Notes: generated by a model not told the origin, from the sequence alone. Counted from the first letter of the stretch, positions 15,922-22,839 are shown. The stretch: DNA of 29,168 nt from DASZXJ01 sp035545895 (GCA_035545895.1 DASZXJ010000203.1:1-29168); one strand, 5' to 3'. Program-made: numbers and translations.

Positions 15922-15930
15922 TGTTATATT
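15922..15930 (+). promoter_or_regulatory. Extended -10 promoter for smpB
   Basis: TGTTATATT fits the extended -10 pattern TGnTATAAT with one mismatch. It ends six bases before the smpB GTG start, so transcription would begin at or next to the start codon. No convincing -35 is present at 17 bp. Confidence 0.5.
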
Positions 15931-15936
15931 CACGCT

Positions 15937-16407
15937 GTGAGCAAAGACCGTCCCAACACCACGCCGAGAATCACCAATCGGCGAGCGATGCACGATTACT
16001 TCATCAGTGCCAAGATCGAGTGCGGCATCGTGCTGGTTGGCACCGAAGTAAAATCCCTTCGTCAGGGCAGGGGAAATCTGTCCGATTCATACGCCCGCAT
16101 TGAGCATGGGCGATTGGTGTTGCACGGTTGTCATATCGACCCGTATGACAAAGCCTCCGCACAGGCGAATCATATACCGCTTCGCGAGCGGGCCCTGCTT
16201 GTGCATCATCGCGAAATCCGGAAGCTGGAAAGCGAACTCAAACAGCGCGGCACGACTTTAATTCCGCTGGCGATATACTTCTCCAAGGGAATGGCCAAAC
16301 TGGAATTGGGCGTCGCGCATGGCAAGCAGCAACACGACAAGCGCGATACCATTCGCAAACGAGAACAGGACCGCGAAATGCGACGCATCATGAGCAAAAA
16401 AGGATAA
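15937..16407 (+). CDS. smpB: SsrA-binding protein SmpB
   Basis: SmpB binds tmRNA and takes part in rescue of stalled ribosomes. The 156-residue protein has the family blocks NRRAMHDYFI (14-23), ECGIVLVGTEVKSLRQGRGN (28-47), DSYARIEHGRLVLHGCHIDP (50-69) and the basic C-terminal tail KRDTIRKREQDREMRR, which inserts in the ribosome. The GTG at 15937 is needed to keep the N-terminal strand. It has no Shine-Dalgarno site, but a good extended -10 just upstream, so the message may be leaderless. The tmRNA gene itself is not in the window. glnS follows after a spacer filled with heptamer repeats. Confidence 0.95.
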   Translation: MSKDRPNTTPRITNRRAMHDYFISAKIECGIVLVGTEVKSLRQGRGNLSDSYARIEHGRLVLHGCHIDPYDKASAQANHIPLRERALLVHHREIRKLESELKQRGTTLIPLAIYFSKGMAKLELGVAHGKQQHDKRDTIRKREQDREMRRIMSKKG

Positions 16408-16421
16408 GGATGAACGGGGTT

Positions 16422-16501
16422 GGCAGGCAGCGGGCAGCCGGCAGCGGGCAGTATTCATTTGCCCCTTGCCCCATGCCCCTCGACCCTTGCCCCTTTCCGC
16501 C
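16422..16501. repeat. Two adjacent heptamer repeat blocks between smpB and glnS
   Basis: Block one is GGCAGGC, AGCGGGC, AGCCGGC, AGCGGGC (16422-16449). Block two is TGCCCCT, TGCCCCA, TGCCCCT, CGACCCT, TGCCCCT, TTCCGCC (16460-16501). Both keep an exact 7-nt period. Block two read on the other strand gives GGGGCAA-type words, loosely matching the GGGCAGC words of block one, so the two may be arms of a degenerate inverted repeat with a 10-nt loop. Confidence 0.85.
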
Positions 16502-16513
16502 TCAGGTTTAGTT

Positions 16514-18259
16514 ATGAGTGAAACGCCCAATGAAACCACAACGTCTCGCCAGGACTTCATCCGCGAGATGATTGTCGAGGATCTCCGCAAGGGGAATAAC
16601 GAAAGCCGGATCGTCACGCGCTTTCCGCCGGAGCCCAACGGCTATCTCCACATCGGCCATGCCAAGAGCATCTGCCTCAACTTCGGCATCGCCCAGGAGT
16701 TTGGCGGGCGGTGTCATCTGCGCATGGACGACACCAACCCCGTCAAGGAAGAAGTCGAATACATCGAATCGATCAAGTACGACGTGAAATGGCTGGGCTT
16801 CGACTGGGGCCAGCACATGTACTACGCGTCCGACTATTTCGACCAGATCCTCGAATGGGCCATCCTTCTCATCAAAGCCGGCAAGGCGTATGTCGATGAC
16901 TCAACCCCCGAAGAAGTCTCGCGCTCGCGCGGCGGGCTTACCCAGGGCGGCAGCGAAAGTCCGTATCGCAATCGGCCGGTTGAAGAAAATCTCGATCTGT
17001 TCAATCGCATGATCAAGGGAGAATTTCCCGATGGCTCGCGCGTGCTGCGTGCCAAGATCGACATGGCATCGCCGAATTTCAATCTGCGCGATCCGGTGAT
17101 GTATCGCATCTTGCATGCCACCCATCCGCACGCCGGCGACAAGTGGTGCGTCTACCCCATGTACGACTGGGCGCATGGCGAGTGCGACTGGATCGAAGGC
17201 ATCACCCATTCAATCTGCACGCTCGAATTTGAAAACCATCGCCCGCTGTACGACTGGTTCGTTGACACGCTTCGCAGCCTTGGCGCGGTTCCCAAAGGCT
17301 CGGCCAATGGCGGTCAGCCGGTCACGTATCGGCCTTATCAAACCGAATTTGCCCGGCTCAACCTCACCTACACCGTGCTGAGCAAGCGCAAGCTGCTCGA
17401 ACTGGTGAAGGGCGGCCACGTATCCGGCTGGGATGACCCCCGCATGCCGACCATCTCCGGCTTTCGTCGTCGCGGCTACACGCCCGAAGCCATTCGCGCT
17501 TTCGCCAGCGCAGTCGGCGTCACCAAGTTTGACAGCGTGATCGATGTTCAGCGCCTGGAAAATGCCCTGCGCGATGATCTGAACAAACGCGCTCCGCGCC
17601 GAATGGCTGTGCTCAATCCGTTGAAGCTCATCATCGACAACTACCCAGCCGAGCGCGTCGAAGCGCTCGATGCGGTCAACAATCCCGAAGACCCCGCTGC
17701 CGGCACGCGCAAGGTGCCGTTTTCCAAAGTGCTTTATGTCGAGCAGGACGATTTCAAGGAAACACCGCCTCCCAAGTTTTTCCGTCTGACGGTGGGGCAG
17801 GAAGTGCGTCTTCGCTGGGCGTACTTCGTCAAATGCACCGGCTTTGCCAAGGACGAACAGGGCAACATCACCGAAATCCACTGCACCTACGATCCGCAAA
17901 CCAAAGGCGGCGATGCCCCCGATGGCCGCAAGGTCAAGGGCACGATCCACTGGGTCAGTGCCGACCACGCTCTCGATGCGCCGGTGCGCCTGTACGATCA
18001 CCTGTTCCAGACTGAAAAGCCCGAGGATGTGCCCGAAGGCAAGAGCTATCTGCAAAATCTCAATCCCAAATCGCTGGTCACGCTCGAGCATTGCAAGCTG
18101 GAACCCAGCCTGAAAGAAGCCCGGCCCGACGAGAAGTTCCAATTCGAACGGCACGGCTACTTTGTGGTGGACACCGTCGATTCCAAACCAGATGCGCCGG
18201 TGTTCAATCGCTCGGTCTCTCTTCGCGATTCCTGGGGGAAGGAACAGAAGAAGAAATAG
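16514..18259 (+). CDS. glnS: Glutaminyl-tRNA synthetase
   Basis: GlnRS charges tRNA-Gln with glutamine. The 581-residue protein is a normal-length class I synthetase: RFPPEPNGYLHIGHAKSICL (36-55) carries the HIGH motif (46-49), LRMDDTNP and WLGFDWG follow, and VLSKRKL (288-294) is the KMSKS-equivalent loop. GWDDPRMPTISGFRRRGYTP comes next, as in all GlnRS. The C-terminal part forms the two beta-barrels for anticodon recognition (FFRLTVGQEVRLRWAYFVKC, then HWVSADHALDAPVRLYDHLF), ending in RSVSLRDSW. I choose ATG 16514; a start at 16466 would lie inside the heptamer repeat. Presence of glnS implies direct charging rather than reliance only on GatCAB transamidation. Confidence 0.96.
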   Translation: MSETPNETTTSRQDFIREMIVEDLRKGNNESRIVTRFPPEPNGYLHIGHAKSICLNFGIAQEFGGRCHLRMDDTNPVKEEVEYIESIKYDVKWLGFDWGQHMYYASDYFDQILEWAILLIKAGKAYVDDSTPEEVSRSRGGLTQGGSESPYRNRPVEENLDLFNRMIKGEFPDGSRVLRAKIDMASPNFNLRDPVMYRILHATHPHAGDKWCVYPMYDWAHGECDWIEGITHSICTLEFENHRPLYDWFVDTLRSLGAVPKGSANGGQPVTYRPYQTEFARLNLTYTVLSKRKLLELVKGGHVSGWDDPRMPTISGFRRRGYTPEAIRAFASAVGVTKFDSVIDVQRLENALRDDLNKRAPRRMAVLNPLKLIIDNYPAERVEALDAVNNPEDPAAGTRKVPFSKVLYVEQDDFKETPPPKFFRLTVGQEVRLRWAYFVKCTGFAKDEQGNITEIHCTYDPQTKGGDAPDGRKVKGTIHWVSADHALDAPVRLYDHLFQTEKPEDVPEGKSYLQNLNPKSLVTLEHCKLEPSLKEARPDEKFQFERHGYFVVDTVDSKPDAPVFNRSVSLRDSWGKEQKKK

Positions 18260-18271
18260 CCTGCAGACAGA

Positions 18272-18310
18272 GCCACGAAGGCACGAAGTGAACGAAGAAA
18301 GCACGAAGGC
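18272..18310. repeat. ACGAAG-type tandem repeats downstream of glnS
   Basis: ACGAAG occurs at 18275, 18283, 18292 and 18303, spaced 8, 9 and 11 nt, within words like GGCACGAAG. It is less regular than the other blocks. It is followed by TTAACCACGGATAAACACA, which may be a second short word of the same kind. Confidence 0.55.
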
Positions 18311-18368
18311 AGGATTTTAACCACGGATAAACACATTAACATGTCCCAACGTTAATGGTTTTGGGCAT

Positions 18369-18397
18369 TTGACACTCGCTTTCCCCTCCAGTATCGT
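18369..18397 (+). promoter_or_regulatory. Sigma-70-type promoter for the Hc1-like gene
   Basis: A perfect -35 TTGACA (18369-18374) is followed after exactly 17 bp by TATCGT (18392-18397). Transcription would start near 18404, leaving a ~28-nt leader with GGAGG (18421-18425) seven bases before the ATG at 18432. This is the best promoter in the window. Confidence 0.65.
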
Positions 18398-18431
18398 TTT
18401 TAAGCTGAAAACGAACATTTGGAGGTTCGAC

Positions 18432-18638
18432 ATGCCGAATCAGGAATATGAAACGTTAAAGCGGTTGGTTGCCGAAGCCGACGAGGACATTCAAAAAGCT
18501 GCCGGTGGTAACAAGGCGGCGGGTACCCGCGTCCGTAAGAAGATGCAGGAAATCAAGGCTGCTGCGCAGGAAGTGCGTAAAAAGATCCTCGAAGGTCGCG
18601 ACGGCGAAGCTGAAGGTCAGACACCACCGGCTGCCTAA
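18432..18638 (+). CDS. Small histone H1-like protein (Hc1-type N-terminal domain)
   Basis: A 68-residue, charged, all-helical protein. The core DIQKAAGGNKAAGTRVRKKM (19-38) closely resembles the N-terminal domain of the chlamydial nucleoid protein Hc1 (DLxKAxxGNKAAxxRVR), followed by EIKAAAQEVRKKILEGRD. Hc1 proper carries a long lysine-rich tail; that tail is absent here and the protein ends in a short acidic/Pro tail. Similar short proteins occur in planctomycetes, from what I recall. A nucleoid role is plausible, but the small basic excess makes strong DNA compaction uncertain. The ATG 18432 has a good Shine-Dalgarno site (GGAGG), and the -35 box occupies the longer frame's start, which rules out the 89-residue version. 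A strong promoter suggests high expression. Confidence 0.75.
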   Translation: MPNQEYETLKRLVAEADEDIQKAAGGNKAAGTRVRKKMQEIKAAAQEVRKKILEGRDGEAEGQTPPAA

Positions 18639-18672
18639 GACCTCAATTCTGTTAAAAAATCAGGCTTTCATA

Positions 18673-18696
18673 GCCCCCGGTGCCATCACCGGGGGC
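18673..18696. repeat. Strong hairpin between the Hc1-like and FabZ-like genes
   Basis: GCCCCCGGTG and CACCGGGGGC form a perfect 10-bp stem with a CCAT loop. There is no T-run after it. It shares the TAGCCCC edge with the 11344 palindrome. The right arm ends seven bases before the FabZ-like ATG and contains the only purine-rich stretch there, so it could act both as a stop for the upstream message and as a lid on the ribosome site. Confidence 0.75.
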
Positions 18697-18703
18697 ATCC
18701 AAA

Positions 18704-19177
18704 ATGCCTCCTCAATTCCTTTTCGATCTTTCGAGCATCGATCTGAACGGGGTCGAATCCGACTTGGAGGAAATCCGCAGGGCCAATCCCCAGCGCGGGG
18801 ATATGGAGCAATTGGATGCCATCATCTGGACCGATTCTTCCAAGGGCCGAATCCTGGGCTATAAGGATGTTAAGGCCAGTGAATTCTGGGTACCGGGGCA
18901 TATTCCCGGCCGACCGCTTCTGCCGGGCGTGCTGATGATCGAGGCCGGCGCCCAGCTCGCCAGCTTCTACACCCGCAAGTTCGTGGGCTGGAAGGGTTTC
19001 ATCGGCTTCGGAGGCGTCGAAAACTGCAAGTTCCGCATGCAGGTCGCGCCCGGCCAGCGAATGTACGTTCTGGGCCAAAAGGTCTGGGAACGTCATCACC
19101 GCATTTTTTGCCACATCCAGGGCGTCGTCAGCGGCGCGGTCGCCTTCGAGTGCTCGATCGTCGGCACGGAAATGTAA
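18704..19177 (+). CDS. FabZ-like 3-hydroxyacyl-ACP dehydratase (hotdog fold)
   Basis: A 157-residue hotdog protein. GHIPGRPLLPGVLMIEAGAQ (65-84) is the FabZ/FabA-type active-site segment, with H66 and E80 spaced 14 residues apart as in FabZ. The phrase IGFGGVENCKFRMQVAPGQR (100-119) matches the family's second strand block. Such enzymes dehydrate 3-hydroxyacyl-ACP in fatty acid elongation. The N-terminal 30 residues are longer than in typical FabZ, and no fab genes are nearby, so a related hydratase or a specialised acyl-chain role is possible. I choose ATG 18704; a GTG at 18680 would lie in the hairpin loop. Confidence 0.85.
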   Translation: MPPQFLFDLSSIDLNGVESDLEEIRRANPQRGDMEQLDAIIWTDSSKGRILGYKDVKASEFWVPGHIPGRPLLPGVLMIEAGAQLASFYTRKFVGWKGFIGFGGVENCKFRMQVAPGQRMYVLGQKVWERHHRIFCHIQGVVSGAVAFECSIVGTEM

Positions 19178-19181
19178 CCCA

Positions 19182-19263
19182 TTTTGGATTTTGGATTGCA
19201 GATTTTGGATTTAAGTTGCTCGCGATGATGGCAATTCCAAAATCCGAAATCTAAAATCCAAAA
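19182..19263. repeat. TTTTGGA heptamers in inverted arrangement
   Basis: The left arm is TTTTGGA, TTTTGGA, TTGCAGA, TTTTGGA (19182-19209). The right arm is TCCAAAA, TCCGAAA, TCTAAAA, TCCAAAA (19236-19263). The 28-nt arms are complementary at 25 positions across a 26-nt loop. The element fills the spacer from 5 bp after the FabZ-like stop to 4 bp before the exonuclease ATG, leaving no room for a ribosome binding site. Confidence 0.9.
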
Positions 19264-19267
19264 CCTG

Positions 19268-20158
19268 ATGTCCTTTTCCCTCCTTCTGCCATTACGTGAT
19301 ATCCCAATGGCGTTTCTGGATGTCGAAACGACCGGCGCCAGTCTCGAATTCGGCCATCGCGTGATCGAAATCGGCGTTGCCCGCGTGGAAAACGGGCAGA
19401 TCGTTGCCCAATATGAACAACTGATCGATCCGCGTCGTCCCATCAGTCCGGGAGTAACCGTTCTCACCGGCATATCCCAGCCAATGGTCGCCGGCCAACC
19501 CACGTTTGCCGAACAACTGCCGCGACTCATGCAAATCCTGTCGGGCGCGATCGTGCTGGGCCACAACGTCCGGTTCGATCTGTCCTTCATCGAGGGAGAA
19601 TTCCGGCGGGCCGGTCGCGATATCGTCGCGGAACTGTGCAACTGCCAGGTCATGGATACCGTCCGAATCGCTCGCAAACGCTTTGGACGCGGCGGCAATG
19701 GGCTTCAGTCCCTGGCTCCAAGGCTTGGATATGTTCCGCCTGTAGCCCATCGAGCACTCCCCGATGCCATCACCACCTATCACGTTTTCAAAGCCCTGCT
19801 CGAACCCGTGGGCGGATGGAACCTTTCCCTTTGCGATGCCATCATCCACCAGGGCGGCCCCATGGGGCTGATATCCGCCAATCCTAAAAAGAACCCCTTG
19901 CCGCTTGAGCTTGAGGAAGCCCTGGAGCAGCGCTGCAGCGTGATGATGGAATACGTCGATGCCTCGGACAATCGCACCGAACGCGTCGTTCAACCAATGG
20001 AGATTCGCCGGCTTAAAGGGGAACTCGTGCTTATCGCCCATTGCCGGCTGCGCAATGAGCGACGTCATTTCAAAATCGAACGAATCGCCAGCCTGAAACG
20101 CATGGCTGAAGTCGAGACTTCCCAGCCGGTTGCTTCACTGTTTACACCTCAGGCCTGA
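19268..20158 (+). CDS. DEDDh 3'-5' exonuclease (DnaQ-like) with C-terminal WYL-like domain
   Basis: Residues 14-180 form a DnaQ-type exonuclease: FLDVETTG (ExoI, D18 and E20), LGHNVRFDLSFIE (ExoII, D104) and HRALPDA (ExoIII, H161 and D166), all catalytic residues present. Such domains degrade single-stranded DNA or RNA from the 3' end. Residues ~222-280 look like a WYL domain: a strand CSVMMEYVDA, then ERVVQPMEIRRLKGELVLIA, then CRLRNERRHFKIERIASL, matching the Y...R.V.P...G..YL.A.C..R...R.F.L.RI pattern. The W-Y-L triplet itself reads L-V-L. WYL domains are thought to bind ligands, often nucleic acid. The ATG 19268 has no Shine-Dalgarno site; ATG 19307 is an alternative that would remove the lead-in to ExoI. 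The stop overlaps the convergent PEP-CTERM gene by 10 bp. Confidence 0.85.
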   Translation: MSFSLLLPLRDIPMAFLDVETTGASLEFGHRVIEIGVARVENGQIVAQYEQLIDPRRPISPGVTVLTGISQPMVAGQPTFAEQLPRLMQILSGAIVLGHNVRFDLSFIEGEFRRAGRDIVAELCNCQVMDTVRIARKRFGRGGNGLQSLAPRLGYVPPVAHRALPDAITTYHVFKALLEPVGGWNLSLCDAIIHQGGPMGLISANPKKNPLPLELEEALEQRCSVMMEYVDASDNRTERVVQPMEIRRLKGELVLIAHCRLRNERRHFKIERIASLKRMAEVETSQPVASLFTPQA

Positions 20159-21132
20159 GATTTGCGCGGCAATCGCATCAGGCAGAGCAACCCCGCGCCG
20201 ATTGAGACCAGCGAAGTCGGTTCCGGCGCCCCGACGAAGGAAATATCCGGCAACGGGCCGGTGATCGCCAGCAAATCATCCCCAACCAAGTCAAACGAGC
20301 TGATGTCCGCCGGGTCGGCATAAGCGGTCAGCGTGGCACTGATGGTCAGCGTATCACCCGCGGGAATGGCGGCGCCCAGCAGCAGGTTATCGACGGACAA
20401 CGCGCGGAACGTGCCGGTCCCGAAATTATCGACGATGAGCCCCGCGCCAGAGCCGCCGACCGTGACGACGTTGTAATCGCCGGCGTTGTTGTTGGCGAAA
20501 TTGCGCGAGATGGCGAGCACCATTTGCGGCAGATCGACGCCGCCGAAGAACGGGCTGGCCCCGTTGGGGCTGGAAATGCGTACACGCAGCGCCGCCACGT
20601 CGGCGCTGCCGACCAGGTTGACATTGCCGCCCATCGTCAGCCACGCGCCATAGTGTGCTCCTGCCGCAGTGCCGGCCGCGTCCGTGAACGTCGCGACCTC
20701 GCTGTCAATCAGATATGACGCACTGCCCGAGCCGGGCGCTGAATCGCTGATCGAGTAGCGAAATGCGCCTGGTTCAGCGGTGGCGGCAGCGGAGCCGAAG
20801 TTGCCGTTGCCGTTGGATCCGCCCACCTGAAAGAATTGTCCGGAGAGTCCGAACAAATAGCTGGCAATATTGTTGCCCACGACCGGGCTGGCGGTCTGAT
20901 ACGCGCCCAGCGTTCCCCCGCCCGGGCTGGACAGGATGTCGGTATTGCCGGTGAAATTATTGGCGATGTAAGTTGGCGCGCCGTTGTTTTGCGGGTTGCC
21001 GTACGACGCCACGCCGAATGAAATCGCGCCGTTTCCACCGGAAAAAAGTGGAATCGCCCGTGAAATCGTTGAAAGTGATAAAACGGAAAGGAACGCCGCC
21101 CAACAGCCCAAGCCGGTGCGTTGACTACGCAT
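20149..21132 (-). CDS. PEP-CTERM sorted exported protein
   Basis: The 327-residue protein has an N-terminal signal (~1-26, ending near ISRA) and a C-terminal PEP-CTERM sorting signal: PEP at ~303-305, a hydrophobic span (TSLVSIGAGLLCLM) and the basic end RLPRK. The body is Gly/Ser/Asn rich, with a beta-sandwich look and no catalytic motif. PEP-CTERM proteins are processed by an exosortase (EpsH/XrtA type) and tied to extracellular polysaccharide; no exosortase is in this window. A good Shine-Dalgarno site (GGAGG six bases before the ATG) fixes the start. Function of the body is unknown. Confidence 0.88.
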   Translation of the reverse strand: MRSQRTGLGCWAAFLSVLSLSTISRAIPLFSGGNGAISFGVASYGNPQNNGAPTYIANNFTGNTDILSSPGGGTLGAYQTASPVVGNNIASYLFGLSGQFFQVGGSNGNGNFGSAAATAEPGAFRYSISDSAPGSGSASYLIDSEVATFTDAAGTAAGAHYGAWLTMGGNVNLVGSADVAALRVRISSPNGASPFFGGVDLPQMVLAISRNFANNNAGDYNVVTVGGSGAGLIVDNFGTGTFRALSVDNLLLGAAIPAGDTLTISATLTAYADPADISSFDLVGDDLLAITGPLPDISFVGAPEPTSLVSIGAGLLCLMRLPRKSQA

Positions 21133-21489
21133 TGTCGTCCTCCGCGAATTGCCTTGTCGTTCAAGCCCGAGAGTAGAGAAATGAAGTTTCCCCGGGCCCT
21201 CACCAGGAAACCGAAAACATCAGACCGTACGCCTCCGTTGAATTCAAGAAAAATCCGCTTGATTTTGCGTAAAGATTTCGCTTGGGATGCTTGAGGTTAT
21301 TTCATATGGATAAGGCTTCATGTGTAGGTTTTGCAAGGTTCCGCACGAAAGAGCACAATGATGATCTATCGCACCTGCGTTTATGGAATTCCCCACGGCG
21401 GCGCCGTGGGCGTTCAAATGCGCATAGCGTCTCCTATAATTCCTGATCGTGTTGCGCGTTTCGCGATCAATAGGCGCAACGGCGAGGTT
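21133..21489. other. Intergenic region with one GC-rich hairpin
   Basis: The 357-bp gap follows the sorbosone-dehydrogenase-like gene and precedes the PEP-CTERM gene (both minus). No coding sequence with a ribosome site is visible. It contains the CCCACGGC hairpin at 21392-21410 and a short A/T-rich inverted repeat near 21250-21270 (AAAATC/GATTTT). The promoter of the PEP-CTERM gene should be here, but I find only weak matches (TTGAAT with TCTGAT, minus strand). Confidence 0.5.
21392..21410. repeat. GC-rich hairpin, copy 2 of CCCACGGC family
   Basis: CCCACGGC and GCCGTGGG form a perfect 8-bp stem with a GGC loop, followed by CGTT. It matches the element at 11441-11459 at 17 of 19 positions, with the same CGTT flank. 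Confidence 0.75.
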
Positions 21490-22719
21490 TCACTCGCTTT
21501 TCGATATCCGATACAGCGCTGGCGGTTCGTCCGAACTGAAAACCAGCGTGCCATCCGACGCCTCGGCCAAATCCACCGGCCGGGCGAAGCGCCGCTGCGG
21601 GCCCTGACAATCGACGATGGTCATCGAGCCATACGGTTTGCCGGTCACCTGATCGAACATCAGACGCTGCACGACCGCGCCGACCGGGTGAGTCGAATTC
21701 CACGATCCATGTGAGCAGAAAAAGACATCGCCCTTGTGGCCGGGGAAGTAATCGCTGTTGATGAACGACCAGCCGAGCACCGCCCAGTGTGCATGCACCA
21801 GCCACTCGGGCGCGATCGTCTTGTCGGCCAGGTCGACGATATCCGGCCGCTTGGAAAACTCCGGCCGGGGCACGCCGTTGCCCATGATGAACGGATGACC
21901 ATAAAAACCGTCCTGCACGTATTTGTTGAATTCCTCGTTGGGGTTTACGTCAGTGATGGGTTGCTTCCGGCCGGTTTGCTCGCCGAAATCCTTGCCGAAA
22001 TTGTCCGATCCGTGATCGAATCCGTAGATGTCGGTTGTGCCCGGGCGAATTCGCAGTTTTTCCGTATTGCGAACTCCCGATACGAACACGCGCTGGTTTT
22101 TTCCATCCAGATCAAACGCATAAATCTTTTTGCGAGGCGTATCGATCTCCTCGGTCATGTTGGTTGGGTCGGAGCAGGTGATGTATATCGTGTTGTCGGT
22201 GACGAGAAGCCCCTCGTAGGGATGTCCGCCGCCGGTGGGAAGGGTCCGGGCCGGGATGATGACTTCGACATCATCGGCCACGCCGTCGCCGTTGGTATCG
22301 CGGGCGCGGGAGACCGAGCCTTCCAGCGCCTGCGAGAAGTAAAGCCACCCATCATGCACATCCATCCCCTGCACCGAACGTTTGTCTTTGACGAAGGTGG
22401 TGATCGTCTTGTACATCCCGGTGGCATCGGGATTGCGCAGGGCATAGATCGCGCCGTCCGTGCGGTCGTTGTTGGCGATGTAAAGCGTCTTGCCGTCCTG
22501 AGAGAACTGAATGAACCGAATGGCCTTGACCACATCCCGTGGTGTATTGGGCGGCAACGCGCGAGTCACCCGATAACCGGGCCGAACCTTGAACGCCGGC
22601 ACGTCCGGGCCGAGGTCGGATTTGATTCCATCCGGTAGCTGAGCGAGAGCGGCTTTTGCGAGGAGGAGAATACCACTGAGGGCTAAAACGGCTGACCATT
22701 GCCGAGTGAATGGGTTCAT
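21490..22719 (-). CDS. Secreted glucose/sorbosone dehydrogenase-like beta-propeller
   Basis: The 409-residue protein has a signal peptide (~1-26, cut near ALA-Q) and a propeller fold of the soluble PQQ-sugar dehydrogenase type (COG2133). Useful marks are RFIQFSQDGKTLYIAN (68-83), DTNGDGVADDVE (141-152, a calcium-type loop), YEGLLVTDNTIYI (168-180), SGVRNTEKLRIRP (214-226), then the DHGSDNFGKDFG block (235-246) and GFYGHPF (271-277). Family members oxidise sugar hydroxyls or aldehydes using PQQ, but many environmental members have no shown activity, and the usual GxRNPxGLA wording is altered to GVRNTEKLRI. I use ATG 22719, which begins the signal peptide, over 22755. An aldo/keto reductase lies upstream in the same direction, suggesting joint sugar or polyol redox chemistry. 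Confidence 0.8.
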   Translation of the reverse strand: MNPFTRQWSAVLALSGILLLAKAALAQLPDGIKSDLGPDVPAFKVRPGYRVTRALPPNTPRDVVKAIRFIQFSQDGKTLYIANNDRTDGAIYALRNPDATGMYKTITTFVKDKRSVQGMDVHDGWLYFSQALEGSVSRARDTNGDGVADDVEVIIPARTLPTGGGHPYEGLLVTDNTIYITCSDPTNMTEEIDTPRKKIYAFDLDGKNQRVFVSGVRNTEKLRIRPGTTDIYGFDHGSDNFGKDFGEQTGRKQPITDVNPNEEFNKYVQDGFYGHPFIMGNGVPRPEFSKRPDIVDLADKTIAPEWLVHAHWAVLGWSFINSDYFPGHKGDVFFCSHGSWNSTHPVGAVVQRLMFDQVTGKPYGSMTIVDCQGPQRRFARPVDLAEASDGTLVFSSDEPPALYRISKSE

Positions 22720-22779
22720 GATGTAAGAATTACCAGATGAGGCGAACGATGTCACCTAGGCGAAGCGGAATTGAAAACT

Positions 22780-22839
22780 GTGACATGGACGTCTCGTCCA
22801 TGCATGGTGCGTTGAGCACGGGCGAGACGCCCGTGACAC
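22780..22839. repeat. Pair of inverted REP-like hairpins (BIME-like)
   Basis: The unit at 22780-22803 has stem CATGGACG/CGTCCATG with loop TCT. The unit at 22816-22839 on the opposite strand has stem CACGGGCG/CGCCCGTG with the same TCT loop and the same GTG flank. The 24-nt units differ at five positions, of which four are two compensatory pairs (T-A to C-G and A-T to G-C). The element lies between the aldo/keto reductase and dehydrogenase genes. Confidence 0.85.

Noticed and set aside
16422..16501. Possible CRISPR array
   Set aside because: Units are 7 nt with no spacers between them, and no cas gene is nearby; the same holds for the other tandem-word blocks.
17210..18304. 364-codon frame antisense to glnS
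   Set aside because: It runs opposite strongly conserved synthetase sequence and shows only reversed codon bias.
21736..22638. 300-codon plus frame opposite the sorbosone-dehydrogenase-like gene
   Set aside because: Shadow of the minus-strand gene, which has a signal peptide and family blocks.
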